This document shows positions 1 through 11,000 of a stretch of DNA of 64,000 bases, one piece after another. The DNA is taken from the NCBI GenBank assembly GCA_008360955.1, contig LUCM01001708.1:1-64000 (forward strand). The letters run 5' to 3'. This DNA is from Fasciolopsis buskii (lineage: Eukaryota > Platyhelminthes > Trematoda > Plagiorchiida > Fasciolidae). Every line of letters begins with the position of its first letter. Position 1 is the first letter of the stretch. The translations under genes and the position numbers were made by a program. The notes below the pieces were generated by a model. The model was not told the DNA's origin and searched no databases. It worked only from the letters and a program-made list of their open reading frames with translations.

Positions 1-42
<42 letters not shown>
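1..42. repeat. (TA)n dinucleotide repeat
   Basis: Uninterrupted TA dinucleotides at the left edge of the window. The true length is unknown because the repeat may continue outside. Confidence 0.97.
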
Positions 43-47
<5 letters not shown>

Positions 48-1271
48 TTACACTGGGATACCAAGTAAACTTATTTTTGACAGTTTGTTGCTTAGCTATC
101 GCGAAAACAACGTGAGCAACTAATGTGGCGCATTCGAGTGAACTCGAACTCAGAGTCAATTGTGAACTTTGGGATTTCTAATCAGTAGTAATTCAACGAT
201 CTATAATCATGAGTCGTTACTAGACTCCAGTTAACGTAGAACCACTTTTAAAAAAACTCCTCAACCTGCTTTTGTATGCATAACTGTGAGCGTAAGATTC
301 AACAGAGGAACAAAATTTACCGAACAGGCTACTTATTATTTGCGAACCTAAAGCAGGACAAATCTCAAAAACCCTACTTATCAATTCAGTGAAATCTTCG
401 AACTCCCTCGAAGTTTTCATTCTCTACGATCATATTGGGTGTACCTAGGCAACCAATGTCACCCACCCTCAACCGGCCATAATATAGTGCATAATCAAAT
501 GTAAGAAGAGAAATCTGCAAATAAACTTATGACATCTGTCGAAATACCTCATAAGTGCTAGGGATTTCGAAACAATAGCAAGTAACATTTTTGAGTGCAT
601 CATAATCCACCAGTAATATATACCTGTTCAAAAACTATCAAACAATCATTCACCACGTTTGATTAGTTTCACAGTGAAAACGCGCCATTTCTTATGACCG
701 TTTCTCCATTTCCTACTAAGGGGCATACACTAGGGATTCTCCTGGCAAGCGGACAAGAAAACTGTGCGCCTAATCAAAAACACGAATATCTAGGGCATAA
801 GGAAGTTCAACAATAGGAGTTACGTGAAAGAGGGGTCTTGCGACATTAGAACTTTTCGTCACCTTTGAACAGCCAACTGGGGCACTTTGGTCGAATCTAA
901 CGGCAACCAGTATATCCCAAAAACAGAAATCCAAAAGAACATCCTTATTCTTAAATCAATCCACCTGAATACCACAACTGGGAAGGCTGGATTGAGTTTT
1001 GTGAAGCTCTCAAATGCGAGGGGGCAGAAAAAGCATAAAAGCGTAAATAGCGATAGAATATTCCTGGTATGGACGGGATTCATTCAAATTTCCCAGCATG
1101 TTCGTTAAACCCCTTGGTTAGCATTCATTTCATTAAATGGAACATTAAGTGCCATCGACAGAAATAAATCCTGATTCCGAAGATAGATTCAGAGTGCATC
1201 AACTCCAACTTCACTTGTGTGATTTCGCTTATCAATCCCTGTAGGTTTCTTGCCAGATTTGATGTCTCCGC
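43..1271. other. No recognisable gene (3' flank or last intron of the peptidase gene)
   Basis: I read both strands looking for the missing terminal exon of prolyl endopeptidase, which should start in phase 0 and encode about 20 residues. I found none. The open frames here are short and unlike any family I know. The stretch is either the last intron or intergenic. Confidence 0.5.
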
Positions 1272-1682
1272 TTACAATGTTACAGTTAATCTTCGGGCAA
1301 TTTTTAAGTGTCCACGTCGCCCCTTATATGTGGCTGTAACTGCATTTGTTTCTTTTGACACCTGTGGCACGGCCTGAATAAAATGCCTGCGCAGGAGAGG
1401 CTTGATTGTCAGTCGGTTTGCATCGAGTAGGTCAGTCGACACCTTGCGCTTCAGGTACCGAGAGAATGGCCCCAGATCGGGACTCGCATCGTACTGTACC
1501 GAATTCAATAGCCCTATTGTCCTCTCGCATTCGTCTTTTTTCGAGCTGTTACCAACTCCACGCATCTCTTTCTGAAAGGGGCCTGCCTCTTTTGTCACAT
1601 GGAGGTTGTGAACTTCCTTCGCACGCCTTGGAAGCAACACTCCGAGACCCTCTAACACGGAGCTGTCAAACACATGCAACAC
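1272..1682 (-). other. Unrecognised open frame of 136 codons
   Basis: A basic, uninterrupted frame of 136 codons with no signal peptide, membrane segment or motif I can name. It is preceded by no clear promoter and sits next to RTE debris, so it may be retroelement remnant or chance. The opposite strand also has a 95-codon frame over the same bases, which lowers the weight of openness as evidence. No function is proposed. Confidence 0.2.
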
Positions 1683-1869
1683 GGTGGAACTAGGTTAACT
1701 CATCGCACGGTGAGGCGAATGAACTCGATGAATTTTCTTATCTGGCTATCATGATACTCAAATGTAAGTGTGAATAAATAGTAAAACTAACATGGATCAA
1801 CCCACGGTTTTAGATGTAAAACCGTCCACTAGGAAACGACTTTTTAGTTCGTCGTCATCATCTTCCCGT

Positions 1870-3450
1870 TCAGCGTTAAACAGAAAGGAAAGCCTCACTG
1901 ACTACTGCCATTTACCCAGAATTATATGTTTCTGTAAAAAAGAGTGAATACCCAAAGGGGAGTGGAGCTACACAGGCGGGAAAAGATAAGATGCTGCTGC
2001 AGCCTACACACGAAACACAGTCTAATTTTACAAAAGCACTCTTTCAACCAACACACTCTGATTCGACAGAAAATGACAATACGATCGCCACTGTTCACGG
2101 TTCACTGCCATATCCTTCAGTGTCTCCGGCCAGCTAGTTAACGAGTCTTTCGGACCCCAACCACGAAGGCGTGAGACATCTACTTTACCCAAGATCTCCG
2201 TGCATTTTCTCATCCCACGTTATCACATCATCTGTTGACTTCCTGGTGGCGTCTTCCATTCCTTGGGAATGATGCAAAATAGGGCACGGTATGGTAGACG
2301 AGTATTCGTCATACGCAACACATGAACCAACCAGCGTATTCTAATAAGTTTCATACGATGAAACAAGGTATTTTTAGAGCCGGCACACAGTTTTACATTC
2401 CTGACCTCCACATTACTCACCCGGTCACTCCATCCAATCCTAACCATACTACGTAGACATTGGTGGTCGAAAACCTCCGAGCGACGAACATTTCCGACAC
2501 GCATAATCCATGTCTCTCAACCATACAACAGAAATGAGCGCACTGCGGCACAGTACACACGATATTTCAACTTCAAGGACGTATCAAACGGACGCCACAA
2601 ATTCTTCAGTTTAACGTAACCTCCTCGAGCCTTGCATATACTCGTGTTAGCCTCTACTGCCATGTTCCCATAATTCTGCACGCAGCTACCAAGGTAAGTG
2701 AAAACGTCCACAGTCATTAGTCCATCGCCATCCAGCATCCAGTCCGGAACTGCCGTCGTCCAATCCTATAGCAAAACTTAATACTTTAAAGATGCAAAGC
2801 ACATCCCTAGACGAGCTACATCCCTCGAAAGTCTATCCAGTGCACGTTGGGCATGGCCCACAGCTTTAAACAAATTCACGAGATCGTCTGCGCAGTCCAG
2901 GTCACATAACTTCCCTCCATTTCCCAGTTCGACTCCTACATCCTGCAGATCTCGTTAAGCACCTCGTATCACCTCGCCCATGACGAAGTTGAACAGGAAT
3001 GGAGAGATGGGACACCATTGTCGAATACCACTAGTCGTTCCGAATGAACTTGATAGTTCACCGCATACCCTTACGGTATTACAGGTATGCGAGTACAATG
3101 TTTGCAACGGGCTCACGAACTTTACTGGTATACGACTCTGGGGGAGAGCACTGAATAGCGCCGTCCGATCCACTGAGTCGAATGTACCTTTCAAGTCGAG
3201 AAAGATTACGATCGTAGGGCACCGGTGCGTGTGGCGCGTTTCGAGTATCTGTCGGAGAGTGAATATCTGGTCGATGCAACCTCGACCTGGACGAAAGCCG
3301 GCCTGCTGTTCGCGGATATTACTCTCACGAGTCGGTGTCAATCGACGCAGCACTACGGCAGCTAGGACCTTAGTAACTATCGGAATTAAACTAATCTCAA
3401 AACGATTGCTACGGTCACCCCGTACGCCTTTCTTGAAGGTGGGTACAATC
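1870..3450 (-). pseudogene. RTE-like non-LTR retrotransposon, 3' half (copy B), dead
   Basis: Read on the minus strand, this holds the reverse transcriptase palm (residues like [14 protein letters not shown] and [13 protein letters not shown] near 3300-3150), a CADD catalytic motif near 2895 where YADD is usual, and the RTE C-terminal region ([10 protein letters not shown] near 2700; [13 protein letters not shown] near 2340). It ends in a short untranslated tail near 1870-1960 that resembles tails at 11450-11549, 16200-16300 and 24950-25060. An in-frame stop near 2957 and further breaks near 2770 show it is not functional. The 5' end (endonuclease) is missing; the copy stops at the N at 3451. 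It matches copy A base for base over 1962-3450. Confidence 0.9.
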
Positions 3451-3451
3451 N
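3451..3451. other. Single N at a repeat junction
   Basis: One ambiguous base lies exactly between two near-identical 820-base blocks (2631-3450 and 3452-4271). This is what a scaffold join or overlap gap looks like, not a sequencing ambiguity inside unique DNA. Confidence 0.9.
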
Positions 3452-4281
3452 CTTGCATATACTCGTGTTAGCCTCTACTGCCATGTTCCCATAATTCTGC
3501 ACGCAGCTACCAAGGTAAGTGAAAACGTCCACAGTCATTAGTCCATCGCCATCCAGCATCCAGTCCGGAACTGCCGTCGTCCAATCCTATAGCAAAACTT
3601 AATACTTTAAAGATGCAAAGCACATCCCTAGACGAGCTACATCCCTCGAAAGTCTATCCAGTGCACGTTGGGCATGGCCCACAGCTTTAAACAAATTCAC
3701 GAGATCGTCTGCGCAGTCCAGGTCACATAACTTCCCTCCATTTCCCAGTTCGACTCCTACATCCTGCAGATCTCGTTAAGCACCTCGTATCACCTCGCCC
3801 ATGACGAAGTTGAACAGGAATGGAGAGATGGGACACCATTGTCGAATACCACTAGTCGTTCCGAATGAACTTGATAGTTCACCGCATACCCTTACGGTAT
3901 TACAGGTATGCGAGTACAATGTTTGCAACGGGCTCACGAACTTTACTGGTATACGACTCTGGGGGAGAGCACTGAATAGCGCCGTCCGATCCACTGAGTC
4001 GAATGTACCTTTCAAGTCGAGAAAGATTACGATCGTAGGGCACCGGTGCGTGTGGCGCGTTTCGAGTATCTGTCTGAGAGGGCATATCTGGTCGATGCAA
4101 CCTCGACCTGGACGAAAGCCGGCCTGCTGTTCGCGGATATTACTCTCACGAGTCGGTGTCAATCGACGCAGCACTACGGCAGCTAGGACCTTAGTAACTA
4201 TCGGAATTAAACTAATCTCAAAACGATTGCTACGGTCACCCCGTACGCCTTTCTTGAAGGTGGGTACAATCAGCTGGCTTT
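3452..4281 (-). pseudogene. RTE-like reverse transcriptase fragment (copy C), duplicate of copy B
   Basis: Bases 3452-4271 repeat 2631-3450 with an offset of 821. I saw only three differences, clustered at 4072-4083. The copy contains the reverse transcriptase palm and the start of the C-terminal region, with the same in-frame stop near 3778 and the same CADD motif as copies A and B. At the right it continues about ten bases into sequence like copy A and then becomes unrelated. Direct tandem duplication of an internal piece of an element is not a normal retrotransposition product. Confidence 0.88.
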
Positions 4282-4831
4282 TCCCCTATCCATAAGCGCA
4301 TATCATATAAAGCACAAAAAATAAAATGCCCTTGATTTTCCTCACTTTATCTGGTTTCCCAAGCATGGAATTCACCAAGTTCGTATTGTAGCTTTCAGTT
4401 GCTTGGTTTCTCATCCCGCTTCTGGCACACTTCTTTAGAACCAATATTGACCCTCTTTTCTGAATATGGAAATGCAATCTGACCCACATTGTGGTTTGGG
4501 CTGTGCATATTTCACTATGAAAGCACTGGATCTGTCAGTGTATGGGAGCTAAGTCTCATCTTTATACACATTTTGAATAGTCCCGTATGATTATCGGTAA
4601 CTATGCTCCCACGCTTTGGGAAGAACCACACAAGACCTCGAATCTGCAGATGGGATAATGGTTTAAGTAGCTGCAAACCACTGTTATCGTTTAGCTCTTT
4701 AGTTCATTCCCGATAATCGTCACAAGAACTGAGCTTCGACATGAACCTGGCCGACGGCCAATAGCCCACATAACCGAAATCTCTCTCCAAGAGAATGTAA
4801 CAAGAATAAGGTTTAACACGAGTTATCTCAC
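4282..4831. other. Non-coding, probably last intron of the peptidase gene
   Basis: This starts (minus strand) at the GTGAGA donor that follows exon 15 at 4832. I see no further exon, repeat or RNA gene in it. Confidence 0.5.
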
Positions 4832-5066
4832 CATTTTTGACGTGGGTTTTCCCGCTCCATGGCCAGCTTTTGTCTCAATGCGAGTCAGAAGAGGGCGGCA
4901 GTGAATCGGATCATTTCGGTCGCCCATTGCAGCTTGGAGGGTTGAAATAAATTTGAACGAATGCAGCGGCACGACACGGTCATCGTGATCTGCGGTAAGA
5001 ATCATCAACGCCGGATAGTGGGCAGTTGGGTCTTGAGGAATATGGACATTGTGCAGTGGAGAATAT
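4832..5066 (-). CDS. PREP: PREP exon 15 (catalytic Asp and His)
   Basis: Encodes [40 protein letters not shown] and [14 protein letters not shown]. Asp644 and His685 complete the triad. It ends in phase 0 before GTGAGATAAC. If that donor were not used, translation would stop two codons later, which would remove the C-terminal helix, so a further exon is expected. Confidence 0.96.
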
Positions 5067-8000
5067 CTGTGGGGAGGAATGTTTGTTCCAGAATGAGTCA
5101 ACTGAAGTTGTACAACAGAACTGAAGACCATTGGTGGTGAACAACCACTAGTCAGTAACAATGGCGAAATATTTTTGCGTAGCTTCCGATGTCTTCAGTG
5201 AACTTCCTAAACTACACTACCATCACAGTATGTTATTGATTTACCAAAGCCACTTTGAAATGGAAAAATATAGATTTTCAGATACGGTTTTGTTAACCAA
5301 AGAAGAAGTGGGTAAAAGTAAACAGATCACAAATGTGACGTTTCCGACGAAAGACCTGACTTGACATAGGAAAAACTTAAAGACAGCTACATTTTACACC
5401 CATCGATTGCTAATACAAGCAGATGGTGAAGCGTCTATCTCTAGCAATTAATAACAGTACTACAGCTTCCGTTTTGGTTCAGCGTCAAGCAAACAAAAAT
5501 TGTAAATATGAAGAGTACTAATGTAGGTATGCCATCGACTGCGCCCATCAACCACATCAAACTGTCTGGTACGAGGATCTTGTAGACCCAAATCTCATCC
5601 TATCCAATCATGGTCGGGGGTTGGGATTTGCTGAGCCTGCCATATTCCGAACCGGAAGGTTCCACTCAACAAGCCTACGTTGTAGGCAGTCTCTTGGGAT
5701 TATGGTATGAGGTTCTAGGCCCACAAACCCGTTGACCCTTGAAGAAAAATGTGCATCGCTCTGTAGTAAGAGTGGGTAACGCATGCACTATTTACCATCA
5801 GAATGAACATGAGCCTCCTACATGATCGCGATCTGCGCCTTTCATCTGAGTTAAAGCGAGGACTTGTGACAGTCGACGAATGCGACGCAGTGGTACCGGA
5901 TTCCACGCGGGCATTCCTCCCATTTGCCTCCAAAATCAAACTCAGCTTTGCTGACGTTTTATTTTTGTCGTACTAGAGTTAAACAGGAGTTCAAACGCTG
6001 ACGGTTTCCAGGATCTTCCGTCAACAATGGTTGTTCCTAATTACATAGGAGAACCAATCTAACAGTTGCCGTGTACATTGAATCATTGATGGGTTGTCGG
6101 AAATCAAGTCAATGTAGCAAATGCTCCGACCAATAGATATTGCTGAATAATTAATAAGACGTATAAACGTCAAATAAAGACCAAGCCAATGAAAAAAGAT
6201 CTGTGGCATGCCTAACAAGCCTGGAGCAACCGAATCGTTAAAATGCAAATTTTAAGGGAATAAGGGACAAATGGAAGTAAACAGTTGGGGGAAAGGGATA
6301 GTTTTTAAATTTTGATACTTTTGTATGTTTTTTGTAAGCCCATGGGATTCATGGAATCAGCAGACTGGGTGTAAAGTATCCGCGACGGGGGATGTAGGAT
6401 CTCCTGGCAACCCAGGTGGGGGAAGCTGTTAAACTAAGAACAAATCTGTACTCCAGATCGATCGTGCTAGCGTACAACTGGAGGCCAATGAAAGACTGGG
6501 AAATCTACAATATCAGGCTTGAAAAAATGACATATTACACTTTTCCTGCTGCATTACGGGTCCATTTCAATCAGTCTACTATTTCCATGAATCGCAAATC
6601 GTCAATCTTTATACCTTTCATCTATGCATAGTTGTTCGTTTGCTCGGAAAGTCATGTCCGTAGAAAAATAGGGCAACTTAATCAAAAGGATCGAAGAATA
6701 CAACGAAATCTAGTTTACCACTTTGATATCGGACGAGTCGTCGGCACACTGATAACTCCCTAAAAACTGGTGACCGTAGGTGGTTAATAGATAAATACAC
6801 TCATCGATGTTATCAGTCACAACTTCTTAAGACTCACGGAATCAGTCTGAACCGTACGTTAACTCAGTCAGCGAAACCAGAAAATTAATGATACGATGCT
6901 CTGTCAAACACGATGCAAATAACCTCAAATCAATTCAGAATGTGGTGTTGAGTACATCTCGCCTGTGGCTTTAAAATAGTCATGTCGATCTTAATTTCTC
7001 AAGAGCCTTTTTATCTCCCTCATGCTTCATTCACCCACCCACATTTATATTTTGATTCAGTCACAGATTCTAGCTCGCTTCTTATCCTGTCTATAACTTT
7101 CTTGTTATGCTAGTCCCCTTTCATATTTCAGCTTCCATTGTGCTGCGCGTAAAGTCTATTTCTATTCCGAGCCAGATGTTCCCTCATTTCTGTCTATCTA
7201 CAATACCAAGCTCAAATGCGCCCTGCACTTGAATATCGTTGTGATGCTTTGTCTAATTCTCATTCTCTTCGTGTACGAATTCAACACAAGACGATCCGAC
7301 TGACCGACGATCTTCCCTTGACATTTAATCAGCATTCAGTACCGTCGAGGTTTTCGCTAGCCCTTTTCTGTCGTTTATACTTAGGTTTCTCCTCTTCGGA
7401 GCTTTGCTCAGCATCTCCACTTCTAACTCTGATCCGTACTTGTCAAGTTTTAGTCCAAAGTGTGGCAGCTCTCGCTTCTTTTTTCACAAAACTGATAAGG
7501 CTTGCAACATCCTCTTTGAATCAGTTCCCAGCCGATTTTAATATTTATCTTGCCCTTGCAACATCTTTTGGCTATGAGGTTTACTCCTTACACCTCGAAC
7601 CATTGAACAGGGAATTAAAATCACAAGTGACAGGCATTTACAGGTTGTGAGTTCTGCACTCCATATTTCAAACACCATTAGCCTTGATAAGTGCTACCGA
7701 AAACAAGTTCGTTGGCTACTCGTCAACTTCTTCGTAAACAATGCAGTGAAGTTATTCAGAGGGGTTCCAGAAATCATTCACACATGCACACATGTAGATA
7801 AAGACAAAAATTACAAAGAGTTCGCAAAAACTAGAACTACTAAAATAACGCTATCATAATTTATCCAAAATGCATTGGGATAGAATGCTTACTTCAGAAG
7901 TACTTTGAAATCTTCCTCTACCTCCGGATCGCCATAATCGCTTACCCAGGCATGTCCAATAGTGAATTTGTGAAACCGGAGCAAGTCACACACTGGTACC

Positions 8001-11000
8001 TGGGCAATAGCGGCACCAAACAAATCCGGTCGTTGGTTACAACAGGCACAGACCAACAAACCACCGTTGCTACCACCCACAATGTACAGTCTATGGAACG
8101 GAAAAGTGGGATAAGTAAATTTGAGTCAAACGGAAATGGAGTCGGACCGGAAAGGAGGGAAACCCTAAAATGAGGTGTGCACATCCTTAAACAAACAAAG
8201 AGCAGGCCACAACTTATCGTTCACTAAGATTCCCCTATTTACGACAACTATTGCGAATTTAAGAATCTTCGAGACTTGATAGGCAAGCCCCATCTTAAGG
8301 CTTTCCTGAACAAATTTTAACGGTTTCAGAAATTAACAAATTTTACCCGCCATAGTGTGAGAAAGCAAAAAACTTCCTCTGATGATGAAATAACTGCAGA
8401 TCATTTTCGGGGAAAAGATCGCGACCAACGGAGGGCTGCCAAGTTGAGAAATTGGCCGGCGGTAGGAGGACTAAACCCTACGACCATCCGGTTGAAACAC
8501 CGTGACGCTGACCGTTTGATCACCGCCGTCGGCGGATGGAGTTCAACTTGGCACTTATTGTCTACCTATATATCAACGAAAACTAGCCGAGATGCAGCCC
8601 TAGGATGTAAAAATTACCACTTCCTTGGCATATCCGTATTGCAAATCAGTGGGAGATCCGACCATTGATATTCTTACAAAGCCGATTCTTGGACAGCAAA
8701 TATCATGCAGAAAGATCTCAGGAAACATGAGATAAAAACCTCATACTTACTTGTCGCGGCATGTGTAGCGTTCCCGGAGTAGGTATTCCGCTGCAGCCTG
8801 AAAATCGTCGAAACAATTCTGTTTCAGTTTCCGTCGACCGCCGTCATGCCAACGTTTGCCATATTCTCTATTGACCGGCGAAGATGAAAAGAACACCAGT
8901 ATTCGTCAAATGTGAGTCAAACAACACTCATGTAAGATTGAAGTGCAACGGTTCTAGCGAAAGAACTACGTCGTGTTTCTGGTTGAATTCGATTAAATTC
9001 TACCTCCAAGGAAATACACAATTGAATGATACTTCTGTTATGACTAACTTCCCTTCGGACTCCACTCTCAACACATAAACCACAGGTCCTCCGGTCAACC
9101 TTGCACTCGGGAATCACAAGGCTCGAATTTCGCTGTTACTTGTTATGGTCGATGACCATTCCAAGGTTTTTGGAGCCGTAGATTTCATTTCTGCTACCAA
9201 TTTTCTAAAGGTATCTATCCTTTTCTCAATATTTCGAAATTGACGTTATTTTAAATATTGCGCGGTTGAATATTTTTATATGTCCGCGAAAAGATTTACA
9301 AAAGCCCGTTCTGTGATTGGCTAGTCCACACATCGATCAAGGCCACCCAACAAAACTATATAAACGATAGAGCTCGCTTGAATTCTGACTTGTGTTGGTG
9401 GGTCACCAATAAACACGCGGCAGTACTCTGTGTTCGACTTCTCTCTTCCGCTAGCGGACTGGGCTAGCTGTTCGTATTTCGCGCCGCTTATTGTTCCGTG
9501 TGGCTGCTCATTCAAGGGAGCAGCAGATCTGTCCCATTCGTTGTGCGACTACGGGCCTTGGGTCTTGAGCCCGAACTTTTTGTGTCTCTGACCTCTGTTT
9601 GTGTGTTCGTGTCTTACTAGACCACAGGCTGTGTGCTCCTGGGATATCGTGCACCGCGAGTACTTGTGTCTTGTGCTTCAGTGTGTGCATAGACCAACCA
9701 AAGCCGGCAACATAACATACTAGAACTCGTCAGTAGTGCACACTCATCATCGCATCCAGGTCCCTTTGTATGAGAAGCGCGCGTGTTACTACTATGCTGT
9801 CCAGCCCTTCCGAGCTGATTCGAATAACTGGGTCAAGGTTGTTCTGGTAACGGCTCCGGTAACAGTCAACAATGTCCAGCAAATTCGAAGGGAGTCACGT
9901 CTAATGTCTGTTAGCTCCCGTCGAATGTTTACCACTAAGTCAGGGTGTCTCAGCAGAATTGGGTTACTATCTCAATTAACATGCATTGCTCTTGATTTCC
10001 TGTGTCCCAAAATTACCTATAAGTAACTGTGACAAATATACATGAATAAAGTCTGACAATTTTAGTCGACTTACCCACCGCCGCGTATGTTCGCAATCGC
10101 AACAACGCCATCGAAATGTAACAAAAGAAGTAGACGACTGACACTGAAAGACGGTGTGACTGCAATATCAAATCCACCGTAACCGTAAAGTTGACAAGGA
10201 TACGATCCGTTCAGATTTAGTTCCTGAGACAAGGAATGGAATATAAGCGTGTACATATTTAACGATTACGAGTGTCCCTGAGGTGGACATTAGAAGTATG
10301 GTTAAGCTTACCCTGGAGGATGCAACAGAAGTCATATTGCAGAGCCCGTAGATAATACAACGTCCGGATTAACCTTTTATCTTTTACTTCCTTTGGTAAT
10401 AAAATAATAATGTACATCATTTTTCAGGAAGGGGGCCCCGGCCAACAGAGGGCTGCCAAGTGAGGAAGTTGACCGGCGGTGGGCGGATTCGGACCCGCGG
10501 GCTTCTCGTCCGAACGCCAAGACATTATCCGCTTGGCCACCGCCGGCTATCATTGAATACACATTCTAAATTCATGAAAACACCCAACCTGAGCTGCAAA
10601 ACACCAATATTGAAAACCGTTGAGAATTGCATGGGGATGTGATTCCGCCTGGGAAAACCGTTGCAGATGAGTTCTGATTGATGCCAACATTAAACCTAGG
10701 CGACCCCTAACTACCGATACCACAATAAATCCGGAGCAACGTTATTGCCAGATATAAACGGCAGTTCCATACAAAAGCTGCGAGACACGTTCATTTCGTG
10801 TTCTTGTTGACCGTGTGTCAAACAACAGTTCAGACATGACGCATTACATAGAAACAGTTGAGAAAAATAAATTAGAATTTCATTTGAATCGTAAGAAGCG
10901 TGAATGGATGGTACGTTCACTTAAGTATCACACGGTGATTCGTCGGGGAATTTCTGCCGGTCAGGCAAGGCTAACGTCGTGAAAGACAGCTGGCTGGCGG

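Noticed and set aside
45..130. Minus-strand frame reading VVFAIAKQQTV and later TWYPSVI before a stop, faintly like the C-terminus of prolyl oligopeptidase
   Set aside because: The only nearby acceptor puts it out of phase with exon 15 (phase 0 is needed), and the alignment is only a few residues.
859..1083. Minus-strand frame with hydrophobic Phe/Leu-rich N-terminus, possible small membrane protein
   Set aside because: Short, fully overlapped by an open frame on the other strand, and unlike any known family.
2980..3471. Plus-strand 163-codon frames over the RTE copies (also at 3801 and 12568)
   Set aside because: Antisense shadows of the reverse transcriptase, which is the real reading on the minus strand.
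4823..5161. Unbroken minus-strand frame of 112 codons taken as one exon
   Set aside because: The part above 5066 is intron: a clear acceptor (CCCCACAG) at 5067 restores K-YSPLHNV with exon 14, and the upstream residues do not match the family.
7216..7650. 144-codon plus-strand open frame inside PREP intron 14
   Set aside because: No recognisable domain, composition like translated pyrimidine-rich DNA, antisense to the gene, no second copy.
10475..10544. Functional tRNA gene
   Set aside because: Acceptor and D stems pair, but the anticodon arm is irregular, the B-box has a mismatch, and the unit plus its tail recurs at 8424-8527, which is SINE behaviour.
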